From: a virus
IMG/VR virus record: IMGVR_UViG_3300044939_000362
Span: 1 to 22,239 of that record
DNA length: 22,239 bases
Direction: 5' to 3' (one strand)
Shown: in pieces, positions 15,767 through 22,239 of the stretch
How positions within the stretch are numbered: the first letter of the stretch is position 1
Layout: each line of letters starts with the position of its first letter
Translations under genes and position numbers: made by a program
The notes under the pieces: generated by a model
Told to the model about the DNA's origin: nothing
Seen by the model: the letters and a program-made list of their open reading frames with translations, nothing else
Database searches by the model: none

Positions 15767-16668
15767 AGATCGCCGTCTTCTCGGATACACGACTACCCAC
15801 CTCGCACGACTATGGCGGTCACGGCTTGGGCCACTCTGTGTTGCAATTGGCGGAAGGGTTGGCCGACAGGGGGCACGATGTCACACTCTTTGCGGGCCCT
15901 GGCTCCTCTACCGAGTTGCGACTCATTGTCCGGGGCAGCGAGGATGACTTTGTGCCGTATGTGGAGCGCTTTGATGCAGTGCTGGACTCCGGTCACAATC
16001 ACCAAGCATCCAAGATTTATCCAGATGCTCCTATCGTTAATCGCTGTGCCGACATCGAGACTGACCCTGGCCCTAACGCCATATTCTTGTCAGAGTCTGA
16101 TAGGAGACACTTCCGGAGACATACCAACACCGGCAGGGTCATACATACGGGCATAAAGGCCCCGGCACATCGCATGACGAGAGACAAGCATCCTTACGTC
16201 ACCTATATGGGTGGATTCTGGGCCGGGAAGCAGGTTGTCATATGTATTGAGGCTGCGAGACTGGCCGGGGTCAAGATCAAGCTGGCAGGCCCCCCTTTAC
16301 CCAGCGCGCCGATAAGTTACAAGCATGTCGAGTATGTGGGGCCGGTGTATGGAGACGCTAAGTGGAACTTCTTGATGCGGTCATCCGTGCATCTTGTGCC
16401 TATTGGCATCAGATCGGCACTCGAGGCCCAGTCATGTGGCACACCGGTACTGACCACGCCGTACCGAGGTATGCCGGAGTACATTGCGCCCGGTACGTCT
16501 GGGTACATTGTGAGAGACATTATCGAGATGGCCGAGCACATCGGGTTGGCGATGCAGTTAGATCCTGAGAATGTGTACAGGTACATCGTGGATAATCACT
16601 CGTTTGAGAGAATGCTAGATCTGTATGAGGCGGCACTCATGGACGTTGTCCAGGGAATGAGATGGTAG
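15763..16668 (+). CDS. glycosyltransferase, GT4-like
   Basis: This 301-residue GT-B protein starts in a 4-base overlap with the upstream stop. The N-terminal part has MKIAVFSDTRLPTSHDYGGHGLGHSV with the glycine-rich acceptor loop, and LAEGLADRGHDVTLFAGPG, a typical GT4 first helix and strand. The donor half has YVTYMGGFWAGKQ (145-157) and SALEAQSCGTPVLTTPYRGMPEYI, containing the second Glu of the E-x7-E motif (E221). The first Glu appears to be replaced (Pro 213 by position), which may change donor handling. It is shorter than most GT4 enzymes (usually about 350-400 residues). It overlaps the methyltransferase gene by 7 bases. Confidence 0.82.
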   Translation: MKIAVFSDTRLPTSHDYGGHGLGHSVLQLAEGLADRGHDVTLFAGPGSSTELRLIVRGSEDDFVPYVERFDAVLDSGHNHQASKIYPDAPIVNRCADIETDPGPNAIFLSESDRRHFRRHTNTGRVIHTGIKAPAHRMTRDKHPYVTYMGGFWAGKQVVICIEAARLAGVKIKLAGPPLPSAPISYKHVEYVGPVYGDAKWNFLMRSSVHLVPIGIRSALEAQSCGTPVLTTPYRGMPEYIAPGTSGYIVRDIIEMAEHIGLAMQLDPENVYRYIVDNHSFERMLDLYEAALMDVVQGMRW

Positions 16669-17282
16669 ATTGGCGCGACGAGGCGTTGGTTGCGCTCAAT
16701 ACACAGGAGGCTCTTGATAAATTCTGGGCGCGCAAGAGCGTAAGAGATGGATACTTCACACCAATGCGCCTGTCATATTATGACAGAGTGGCGTCCTACC
16801 TTGAATTGAGCATTGATGATATGGACGACCCGATTAAAGTGTGCGATGTGGGATGTGGCCCAGGGTACATGCTAGCGGCGCTCAGTAGGCACTACCCTGA
16901 GCGCCACTTTGTTCTACACGGCGTAGACTGGTCACGGTCTGCCATCCGCTGGGCCAGGGAGGTGTGCCCGGATGCGACGTATCATGTTGCAAATATTACA
17001 CATGGCTTAGATATACACGACGTGGACATTGTCTTGTCCCTGCAGACGTTGGAGTATATTGTCGAATGGCGACAGGCTTTGGACAACATGATGGCGATGC
17101 TCCGACGAGGTGGAGAGTTAGTAATCACTGTGCCTGATGGCCGATATGACAGCTGGGAAGGCCATGTTAATAGGTGGACGGCAGATGACTTATTAACACT
17201 GCTCAAACCATACGGTTGCCGGCTGGTCTGGCAATTCACATCCACACAACCTATGATCCTGGCTCACATGATTAAGGTGTAG
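16662..17282 (+). CDS. SAM-dependent class I methyltransferase
   Basis: This 206-residue protein carries the seven-strand Rossmann methyltransferase signatures: motif I VCDVGCGPGYML (60-71) for SAM binding, acidic motif II GVDWS (87-91), an IVLSLQTLEYI motif IV-like segment, and GGELVITVPDG after it. The family includes UbiE/SmtA-type small-molecule methyltransferases. As the last gene of the cassette it probably methylates the sugar made or attached by the glycosyltransferases, but DNA or protein targets are not excluded. No target-recognition domain of a DNA methylase is present. The start overlaps the upstream stop. Confidence 0.85.
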   Translation: MVDWRDEALVALNTQEALDKFWARKSVRDGYFTPMRLSYYDRVASYLELSIDDMDDPIKVCDVGCGPGYMLAALSRHYPERHFVLHGVDWSRSAIRWAREVCPDATYHVANITHGLDIHDVDIVLSLQTLEYIVEWRQALDNMMAMLRRGGELVITVPDGRYDSWEGHVNRWTADDLLTLLKPYGCRLVWQFTSTQPMILAHMIKV

Positions 17283-17284
17283 GA

Positions 17285-17884
17285 ATGGCACGCACTGGCA
17301 TGAGTAGCCTCATTACCAGCCTGAGGCGTATGTCGGGGGCTGGCACTGCTGAATATGCACTGGGCACAACCACATACTGGACGGACGACCAGTTGGAGAG
17401 CGTACTGGACAGGTATCGCACAGATGTATACCGCGAGCCGCTGGTACTGCGACCAATCTACGTTAACGGCACTGCGCGCTACCACGATTACTACTGGCGG
17501 CGGGCAGAAGTCGAGCAAGCTACATCTGGCACTGCAGCTTGGAGGCTGGAGACGAGTGCGGGGGCGCTCATTGGAACCGCCAACTATAGCGTCAATTATG
17601 AGGCTCGCCATATCCGCTTCTCTGCCGATCAAGGTGGTGTGACCTATTACCTCACCTATAGGGCGTATGATCTAAATCGGGCCGCCGCCGAGGTGTGGGA
17701 GAGTAAGGCGGCACATGTTGCCGACCGCTTCGACGTAGAGACGGACAATCATAATCTACTAAGAAGCCAGCTATACAATCATTATATGAATATGGCAAAG
17801 ATTTATCGCAGACGATCTCCGGCAATGACAAGCCATAGGACGCGAGCTGATGTCAACCCGTTGGGGCACCTGGACGGTACGTAA
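17285..17884 (+). CDS. probable head-tail connector (adaptor) protein
   Basis: This 199-residue protein resumes the structural module. The N-terminal 60 residues include YWTDDQLESVLDRYRTDVYREPL, a helical segment similar to the start of gp15/gp6-type connectors. A beta-rich middle (SVNYEARHIRFSADQGGVTYYLTYRAYDLN) and a helical C-terminus with AAAEVWESKAAHVADRFDVETDNHNLLRSQ follow, similar to many siphophage head-tail adaptors. Position between the modification cassette and the head closure gene supports the call. ATG 17285 is 2 bases after the previous stop. Confidence 0.65.
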   Translation: MARTGMSSLITSLRRMSGAGTAEYALGTTTYWTDDQLESVLDRYRTDVYREPLVLRPIYVNGTARYHDYYWRRAEVEQATSGTAAWRLETSAGALIGTANYSVNYEARHIRFSADQGGVTYYLTYRAYDLNRAAAEVWESKAAHVADRFDVETDNHNLLRSQLYNHYMNMAKIYRRRSPAMTSHRTRADVNPLGHLDGT

Positions 17885-18155
17885 CGCTGCATACAACGCC
17901 TGCCAGACTATATCTGTCAGCCTGGATGATTTTGTCCTTGAGACACAAGACAACGGAAGCCGCTACGCCTATCGCATGATCATTGCGTGGGGCGGGCTAG
18001 ATGTGCTGTCTCAGGAGTCACGTAGGGAATTGGTCGTCAAAGTGGACTGTGCCGAGATTGACGCATGCGATAGCGAGGAGGCAATCGCTGCCCGCTTCCT
18101 GGAGAAGATAAGGGATGAGATTGATGCATATCGCAAGAGGTTATTAGGTGGCTAA
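17850..18155 (+). CDS. hypothetical connector-region protein, 101 aa
   Basis: I do not recognise this protein. It overlaps the previous gene by 35 bases, starts at ATG 17850 with no clear ribosome binding site, and shares its end with the next start (GTG 18148). The middle has alternating hydrophobic residues (YRMIIAWGGLDVL, ELVVKVDCAEID) suggesting beta strands, and the last third is a charged helix. Position suggests a small head-tail interface protein, but that is inference from gene order alone. Confidence 0.55.
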   Translation: MSTRWGTWTVRNAAYNACQTISVSLDDFVLETQDNGSRYAYRMIIAWGGLDVLSQESRRELVVKVDCAEIDACDSEEAIAARFLEKIRDEIDAYRKRLLGG

Positions 18156-18369
18156 GAGTAAGGATTGTGACAAGGTTGTTGCATCGGCGCGCGAGCTATT
18201 GAGCGCACTGGCCACTGTGCGATATATGGGATATGTCGCTAGCACGCCGCGCTTGGAACTAGCAGTTAAGGCTTTGCAGAATGCTCTTGACGAGGTAAGT
18301 AGCAATGGTGATGCTGACCAGTCTGGAGTTGGCACAGCTAAGAAGAGACGTAGACGATCTACTCCCTGA
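18148..18369 (+). CDS. hypothetical protein, 73 aa
   Basis: This small, unrecognised protein begins at GTG 18148, overlapping the previous stop by 8 bases. Residues 1-50 are helical (VVASARELLSALATV and RLELAVKALQNALDEV) and the C-terminus is a basic AKKRRRRS tail. Its last 65 bases overlap the start of the next gene. The first 50 residues have good coding character; the basic tail may simply reflect the overlapping reading frame. Confidence 0.45.
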   Translation: MAKSKDCDKVVASARELLSALATVRYMGYVASTPRLELAVKALQNALDEVSSNGDADQSGVGTAKKRRRRSTP

Positions 18370-18688
18370 CACGTGCAATATACTGCGCCCTGCGTCCACT
18401 GTGGATGATGCAGGCAATGTGATCGAGACGATGAGCACAGCGGTAGCTGGCACACCATGCCGATTGGATCCATTCCAGAAGTCTTCGGGAGAGTTGTCGG
18501 TGGTGAACCAGGAGATCGGTCGCAGCTACTGGTGGATGACGGTCAAGCACAACACGGATATACGGATAGGCGATCGCGTAGTATTCGATAGCGACAACTA
18601 CGAGGTTGTGCAGTTATTTGATGACCATAGCCTACGTGTAGTACGTCGTGTGATGTTGGCCAAATTACAGCCGGATCCAGGGATATAA
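18305..18688 (+). CDS. probable head closure / head-tail joining protein
   Basis: This 127-residue protein has an N-terminal helix (LTSLELAQLRRDVDDLLPDT) followed by a beta-barrel-like region: CNILRPASTVDDAGNVIETM, then PCRLDPF, WWMTVKHNTDIRIGDRVVFDSDNYEVVQLFDDHSLRVVRRVML. This pattern, with a GD-R-V turn before a strand reading the measured property, is typical of phage head closure proteins (SPP1 gp16 / HK97 gp7-like). ATG 18305 follows GAGGTAAG by about 6 bases. It sits just before the gp10-like gene as in many siphophages. Confidence 0.75.
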   Translation: MVMLTSLELAQLRRDVDDLLPDTCNILRPASTVDDAGNVIETMSTAVAGTPCRLDPFQKSSGELSVVNQEIGRSYWWMTVKHNTDIRIGDRVVFDSDNYEVVQLFDDHSLRVVRRVMLAKLQPDPGI

Positions 18689-18698
18689 CGGGTGTAAT

Positions 18699-19067
18699 AT
18701 GATTGTCTCGCGCATAACGATAGATAAGCACAAGCTGGATCGTGCACGCCGCATATCTGAGCGCAAAGCCGATGATGCTGTCGAGGCTGTAGCGCGGGAG
18801 GGCGAGCGCTATATCAAGACCTCATTCGGAACGTCCCCCTCGGCGCCCGGCGAGCCGCCCGGGGTTTTGACCGGCGCGCTGCGGGCCTCGATACATGTGG
18901 TCAACCTGGGCAATTTGAGGCGAGCCGTGCGTAGCGGCGTGGATTATGATGCTGCCCTAGAGTTTGGCACGGAGCGTATAGCGCCCAGGCCTTTCATGCG
19001 CCCCGGCGCTGAGCATATACGGCGCATACTACCGGATATATGGAATCACTTCCTAGAAGATGTGTAG
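18699..19067 (+). CDS. HK97 gp10-like tail completion protein
   Basis: This 122-residue protein matches the HK97-gp10-like family. The N-terminus is a helical, basic segment, followed by SAPGEPPGVLTGALRASIHVV, the conserved PGxPP..TG.L..S core, then VDYDAALEFGTERIAPRPFMRPGAEH, the conserved YA..LEFGT...PRPFM.P signature. Such proteins act at the head-tail junction or tail completion. The stop overlaps the GTG of a tiny membrane peptide by one base. Confidence 0.88.
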   Translation: MIVSRITIDKHKLDRARRISERKADDAVEAVAREGERYIKTSFGTSPSAPGEPPGVLTGALRASIHVVNLGNLRRAVRSGVDYDAALEFGTERIAPRPFMRPGAEHIRRILPDIWNHFLEDV

Positions 19068-19156
19068 TGCCCACGACGGATTTAGCTCTATTTATCATGA
19101 CCATCGGCGGTATATTGATCATCGCGGTGTCGTGGTTGCTGTACGAAGTCTACTGA
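19067..19156 (+). CDS. tiny single-pass membrane peptide, 29 aa
   Basis: A GTG at 19067, sharing one base with the upstream stop (TAGTG), opens a 29-residue frame consisting of a short polar start, a strongly hydrophobic segment (LALFIMTIGGILIIAVSWLL) and a short tail. That is a credible transmembrane helix. The lipoprotein gene overlaps its end by 25 bases in another frame. No ribosome binding site is clear; translational coupling to the gp10-like gene is plausible. It is too short for homology-based naming. Confidence 0.4.
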   Translation: MPTTDLALFIMTIGGILIIAVSWLLYEVY

Positions 19157-19341
19157 TGCTGTTGCTGCTCTCTGCTTGCACTATCATTATAGAGCTGGAA
19201 GATGCGCCGACCCCACCAACCGACACTACAGCTACGCTGACAGTGACGCCGCCGGCCACACCATCTCCTCAACCTACCCCAACACAGGAAGTGGGCACGC
19301 CGCTTCCCTGGTGGTGGACAGACACACCAACGCCGAGGTGA
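19132..19341 (+). CDS. small Thr/Pro-rich lipoprotein
   Basis: This protein of about 69 residues has a short lipoprotein signal: a positively charged start (VVAVRS), a leucine-rich core and the lipobox LLSAC, which would put a lipid on Cys 16. The mature part is low in complexity, rich in Thr and Pro (DAPTPPTDTTATLTVTPP and on), ending in WWWTDTPTPR. GTG 19132 gives a normal signal length; ATG 19156 would leave only seven residues before the Cys. A lipoprotein in a connector cluster is unusual; superinfection exclusion or a spanin-like role are possibilities without direct support. Confidence 0.55.
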   Translation: MVAVRSLLMLLLLSACTIIIELEDAPTPPTDTTATLTVTPPATPSPQPTPTQEVGTPLPWWWTDTPTPR

Positions 19342-19342
19342 T

Positions 19343-19747
19343 ATGCAGTACGTTATCCAGAAGGGGGTGTACTCGAAGCTCACGAGTACAGCTTCCTTGA
19401 CGAATGCCCTGGGTGGAGCAAAGATATACTATGCGATGGCCCCGGTGGGCACCCAATTGCCGTATGTTATCATACAGGTGGCCGGTGGAGGCCATACCAA
19501 CCGCACACCCCGTGACGAGTTTGACGTTGTCGTCAATGTCACGGTCAGAGCAGCCTCGGCGCAGGCCGCCGGGGCAATCGCGGACATTATCCGCGATACT
19601 TTACATCAGGCAGAGCTAACGCTAGATGCGCCTTGGACTGCCTACAACTGCCAGGAGACAGATATGATCCCCACCTTCCTGACGGAGGAGGACGGACGGC
19701 AATACTGGACTGCTGGTGGTGCATATCGTATACGAGCAGTGACATAG
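19343..19747 (+). CDS. tail terminator-like protein (DUF3168)
   Basis: This 134-residue protein resembles DUF3168 / gp17-type tail terminators that cap the tail tube at the head side. The N-terminal helix VIQKGVYSKLTSTASLTNALGG is followed by LPYVIIQVAGG, a strand with the DEFDVVVNVTVRAAS core, the helix AQAAGAIADIIRDTLHQ, and a final strand region with GGAYRIRAVT. ATG 19343 follows GAGGTGAT. It lies directly before the major tail gene. Confidence 0.8.
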   Translation: MQYVIQKGVYSKLTSTASLTNALGGAKIYYAMAPVGTQLPYVIIQVAGGGHTNRTPRDEFDVVVNVTVRAASAQAAGAIADIIRDTLHQAELTLDAPWTAYNCQETDMIPTFLTEEDGRQYWTAGGAYRIRAVT

Positions 19748-19756
19748 GAGGAGCAT

Positions 19757-20185
19757 ATGGCGTTTAGTAACCGCTATGTCGGCTCAGCGTTAGTCGTACA
19801 GTGGCGACGCGGCGGCAATATCTACACGCTGTCTGGTGACCAAACGGCATTTGAGATAACTTGGGAGACCCAGGCAGCGGATGTGACGGCTGCCAACGAT
19901 GGCGGTGTCTACGAGATACCAACGCTACAATCGGGCTCGGCGTCCTTGACTGTGTTCCACACGGGCACCGCTGGTAGTACCGCCTGGTCACAGGTAACCC
20001 CAGGGGCAGTCGGTACCTTGTGGGTGGGCCCTCAAGGGACAGCTGCAGGGAAGCCGCGCATACGAATGCTAGCGTATGTGCGCTCAAAGCCGCTGAGCGT
20101 GCCCTACAACGAGGGGGTCACGCGTCAGGTCGAATTTACCATGCGCGGCACGCTGCTCGGCGACGTTGACTCCGACACTTGGTAA
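19757..20185 (+). CDS. major tail (tube) protein
   Basis: This 142-residue protein builds the tail tube. It is beta-rich, with GSALVVQWRRGGNIYTLSGDQTAFEITWETQAADVTAAN, then SGSASLTVFHTGTAGSTAWSQV and a C-terminal strand EGVTRQVEFTMRGTLLGD. The ITWETQAADVTAANDGGVYEIPT pattern resembles the TP901-1-like major tail protein. A strong AGGAGGAG site precedes ATG 19757. A stable hairpin follows the stop, and tail chaperones and the tape measure gene come next, which fixes the identity. Confidence 0.85.
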   Translation: MAFSNRYVGSALVVQWRRGGNIYTLSGDQTAFEITWETQAADVTAANDGGVYEIPTLQSGSASLTVFHTGTAGSTAWSQVTPGAVGTLWVGPQGTAAGKPRIRMLAYVRSKPLSVPYNEGVTRQVEFTMRGTLLGDVDSDTW

Positions 20186-20194
20186 TTGGACAGA

Positions 20195-20217
20195 GAGGGG
20201 AGATTGACTCTCCCCTC
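20195..20217 (+). terminator. hairpin after major tail gene, no U-tract
   Basis: GAGGGGAGA (20195-20203) pairs perfectly with TCTCCCCTC (20209-20217) around the loop TTGAC. No T-run follows. It may lower transcription of downstream tail genes relative to the major tail protein, or shield the transcript end. Confidence 0.55.
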
Positions 20218-20234
20218 CAATGACAGGAGTGGCT

Positions 20235-20735
20235 ATGACTACAAAGAGGCCCGTTGCATTTGACATCTCTGAGATGACCGTCAGGGACGGTATGGCATTC
20301 CAGAGAGCGCTCAGAAGTTGGGACGTGCCGGAGATCGCGGCCCTGCTGGCCCGCTTTGCCACATCGTGCCCCTGGGGTGATCCCAATGACCCCGAGACAT
20401 GGGCAAATCTCCCCTTCTTCTCGGAGTTTAAGGGAGCAATTAGCGCATTCCAGCAGGCGCTGGAGATGGAGCGCACACGCGGGCGGTCGGAGAAGTATCC
20501 AGAAGTCGGCTTTGACTTGGAGCGCATCACGGCCATCGAGTTTGGGCGATTTGTCAAGGGCACCCAAGAGAATGATATTGGTGCCACAATAGACCTGTGG
20601 TCAAAGTGTGTGACCCGTTGCGAGTGGGGTGACCCCACCGACAAGCAGATGTGGATGCGTCTGAGGCTATGCTATGAGTATCAGTATGTGAGCGAGCGCT
20701 TCCTGGAGGAGGGGAAGCGTATCATGGGGGAATAA
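20235..20735 (+). CDS. tail assembly chaperone, upstream (G-like) frame
   Basis: This 166-residue protein lies between the major tail and tape measure genes, the usual place of the G protein of tail assembly chaperones. It has an acidic, helical composition with VRDGMAFQRALRSWDVPEIAALLARF and two similar CPWGDP/CEWGDP segments separated by about 95 residues, which hints at an internal duplication. ATG 20235 follows AGGAG by 5 bases. The next frame is in -1 and open through this gene's stop, suggesting a G-T fusion by frameshifting. Confidence 0.75.
   Translation: MTTKRPVAFDISEMTVRDGMAFQRALRSWDVPEIAALLARFATSCPWGDPNDPETWANLPFFSEFKGAISAFQQALEMERTRGRSEKYPEVGFDLERITAIEFGRFVKGTQENDIGATIDLWSKCVTRCEWGDPTDKQMWMRLRLCYEYQYVSERFLEEGKRIMGE
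20726..20732 (+). promoter_or_regulatory. candidate -1 ribosomal frameshift site
   Basis: GGGGGAA lies at the end of the upstream chaperone frame, just before its TAA stop. Slipping back one base leads into ATA AGT CAG, which stays open into the downstream frame. The first tRNA re-pairs perfectly (GGG); the second (GAA to GGA) has one wobble, so it is weaker than the lambda GGGAAAG site. Confidence 0.45.
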
Positions 20736-20749
20736 GTCAGGCTGTCTAC

Positions 20750-20941
20750 ATGAGTATGCTCTTCGATAAGCCAATGGGAGAGTATGATATGGACTATATA
20801 CGCTTCCGATTGGCAGAGCTATTCGGGTGGACATACGAGTACATAGACAACCTCCCCTACCGCCACCTCATTGCGATCTTTGGCATCCTGGCGGGTAAAG
20901 CACAGGCCGAGCAGTTTAAGTCACTGTCAAAGAGACACTAG
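20750..20941 (+). CDS. tail assembly chaperone, downstream (T-like) frame
   Basis: This 63-residue frame follows the G-like gene by 14 bases in the -1 frame. It reads MDYIRFRLAELFGWTYEYIDNLPYRHLIAIFGILAGKAQ, typical of T-frame chaperone segments. No ribosome binding site precedes ATG 20750, and the frame is open back through the upstream stop, so it is probably expressed as a G-T fusion joined near 20732. Independent initiation is not excluded. Confidence 0.65.
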   Translation: MSMLFDKPMGEYDMDYIRFRLAELFGWTYEYIDNLPYRHLIAIFGILAGKAQAEQFKSLSKRH

Positions 20942-20947
20942 GCGGCT

Positions 20948-22239
20948 ATGGCAACAAATATTGCCAATCTACAGGTTGAGATTGGCGCCGATATACGCGA
21001 TTTACAACGCGGTCTGGACACAGCAGACCGCGATATAGGCAGCTTTGCAGGCCGGGCGGAGCGTACTTTATCCAACGTCGGTGACGCCATAAGGGATGCC
21101 CTCATCACCTTTGGCGTTGCTGCTGTAGGGTCGGCGGCAAGTCGGGCCGCAATCGAGTGGGAGTCTGCTTTTGCTGGCGTCCGCAAGACGGTAAACGCAA
21201 CGGATGCGCAGCTTGCCGAGCTAGAGCGCGGTCTGCGTCGTCTGGGGACATCTATAGACAGCCCCGTAGCAGGTCTTGAGAATGCCAGTATACAGCTGGC
21301 GCAGATCGCTGAAGCTGCGGGTCAGTTAGGTGTAGCAGCCGACGACCTCCTGGCATTCACCGAGACGGTAGGCATGTTGGGTATGTCAACCAACCTCGCC
21401 GGCGAGGAGGCAGCCGTAATGTTGGCTCAGTTCGCCAACATTACAGATCTGGACCTGGGCGAGATGCGGAATGGTATATCCAACATAGAGCGCCTAGGTG
21501 CTGTCATCGTTGAGCTAGGCAACAACCTAGCCACCACAGAGCGAGACATTGTCGAGTTTGGTCAGAGGTTGGCCGGTGCCGGCGCTGCGGCAGGCTTTAG
21601 CGAGGCCGAGATACTGGCTATAGGCGGCGCATTGGCATCTGTTGGTATGAATGCTGAGGCTGGTGGTACTGCATTCAGCCGGGTCTTCAACGAGATGACC
21701 AGGGCTGCCGCGCTGGGCGGTGTAGAGCTGCAACATTTTGCGCGCGTCGCCGGAATGAGCGCGCAAGAATTCGCAGATACCTGGAGCAGCAATCCGGCAC
21801 GGGCACTGGAGGCCTTCATCACAGGCCTCGGCGAGCTTGACGCAGCAGCTCAACTCCAAGCACTCGAAGATCTCGGCCTAACAGAAGTCCGGGTGAGCGA
21901 CGCACTAAGGAGAATGGCTGGTAACTCTGAGCTGCTCTCTGAGGCACTACGACTGGCAAACAACGAGTGGGAAGAGTCAGACGCACTGGTTAATGAGGCT
22001 AACCAGCGCTTCAATACCACCAGGGCGCAGATGAATCTACTGCGCAACAACCTCACCAACGTCGCAGTCACGCTCGGACAGATGCTACTGCCTGGAATTA
22101 ATATGCTGGTTGGCGCACTTGTCCCATTGTTGCAAACAATTGCTGATGCCAATCCTCTGTTGATAAAGCTAGGTGCAGCTTTAGCGCTTATCGCTATTGG
22201 CCCTGGGCCAATTTTAGGGACACTCAGCCCAATTGGTGC
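20948..22239 (+). CDS. tail tape measure protein, 3' end outside window
   Basis: The first 430 residues of a tape measure protein (TP901 family) are present. The N-terminus IANLQVEIGADIRDLQRGLDTADRDIGSF is the typical start, followed by WESAFAGVRKTVNATDAQL, the conserved AAGQLGVAADDLLAFTETVGMLGMSTNL segment, AGAAAGFSEAEILAIGGALASVGMNAEAGGTAFSRVF, and a C-terminal hydrophobic stretch LVGALVPLLQTIADANPLLIKLGAALALIAIGPGP. These proteins set tail length and often help DNA entry. ATG 20948 follows the upstream stop by 6 bases. The gene is truncated by the window edge. Confidence 0.93.
   Translation, partial: MATNIANLQVEIGADIRDLQRGLDTADRDIGSFAGRAERTLSNVGDAIRDALITFGVAAVGSAASRAAIEWESAFAGVRKTVNATDAQLAELERGLRRLGTSIDSPVAGLENASIQLAQIAEAAGQLGVAADDLLAFTETVGMLGMSTNLAGEEAAVMLAQFANITDLDLGEMRNGISNIERLGAVIVELGNNLATTERDIVEFGQRLAGAGAAAGFSEAEILAIGGALASVGMNAEAGGTAFSRVFNEMTRAAALGGVELQHFARVAGMSAQEFADTWSSNPARALEAFITGLGELDAAAQLQALEDLGLTEVRVSDALRRMAGNSELLSEALRLANNEWEESDALVNEANQRFNTTRAQMNLLRNNLTNVAVTLGQMLLPGINMLVGALVPLLQTIADANPLLIKLGAALALIAIGPGPILGTLSPIG

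Noticed and set aside
19132-19341. Classical Rz1 spanin
   Set aside because: The lipoprotein is Pro-rich, but no Rz-like protein with a periplasmic coiled coil and no endolysin or holin module is nearby, so the name is not justified.

Overview
This window reads as part of a tailed double-stranded DNA phage (or prophage) with siphovirus-type architecture. About two thirds of it is one rightward late operon in the usual order: small and large terminase, portal, MuF-type head protein, a small unknown, scaffold, major capsid protein, head-tail connectors, HK97 gp10-like protein, tail terminator, major tail protein, tail assembly chaperones and the start of a tape measure protein that runs off the right edge. 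Genes are tightly packed, often overlapping by 4-40 bases. No tRNA, integrase, lysis enzyme or attachment site is visible, so lifestyle and host cannot be fixed. A small lipoprotein with a Thr/Pro-rich tail suggests a host that processes lipoproteins, but that is weak evidence for any lineage.

The standout is a leftward block at 3608-6957 that I read as a complete type IV-B CRISPR-Cas effector operon: csf1 (Cas8-like, Cys4 zinc finger), cas11, csf2 (Cas7), csf3 (Cas5) and the cysH-like PP-loop ATPase gene that typically accompanies type IV-B. No Cas6, DinG, adaptation genes or recognisable CRISPR array are present, which is normal for IV-B. The operon is divergent from the small terminase gene, and a Toprim/primase-like gene and a small unknown gene lie downstream on the same strand. 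It ends at a bidirectional terminator (2423-2456) shared with the converging left-hand genes.

The left end (1-2394) is rightward. It begins with a degenerate array of roughly 35-base units carrying two conserved boxes, cut by the window edge. Next come a stand-alone IS110-type transposase C-terminal domain protein with no DEDD domain, a small unknown, a DUF4417 protein and a glycine-rich unknown.

Between the major capsid gene and the connectors sits a four-gene cassette (13899-17282) of three glycosyltransferases and a SAM-dependent methyltransferase, translationally coupled by short overlaps. It probably modifies virion or host surface glycans. Strong perfect hairpins with 5-base loops and no U-tract follow the MuF, capsid and major tail genes. 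The gap after the capsid gene also holds a possible broken small gene, and the connector region holds a tiny membrane peptide overlapping the lipoprotein gene.
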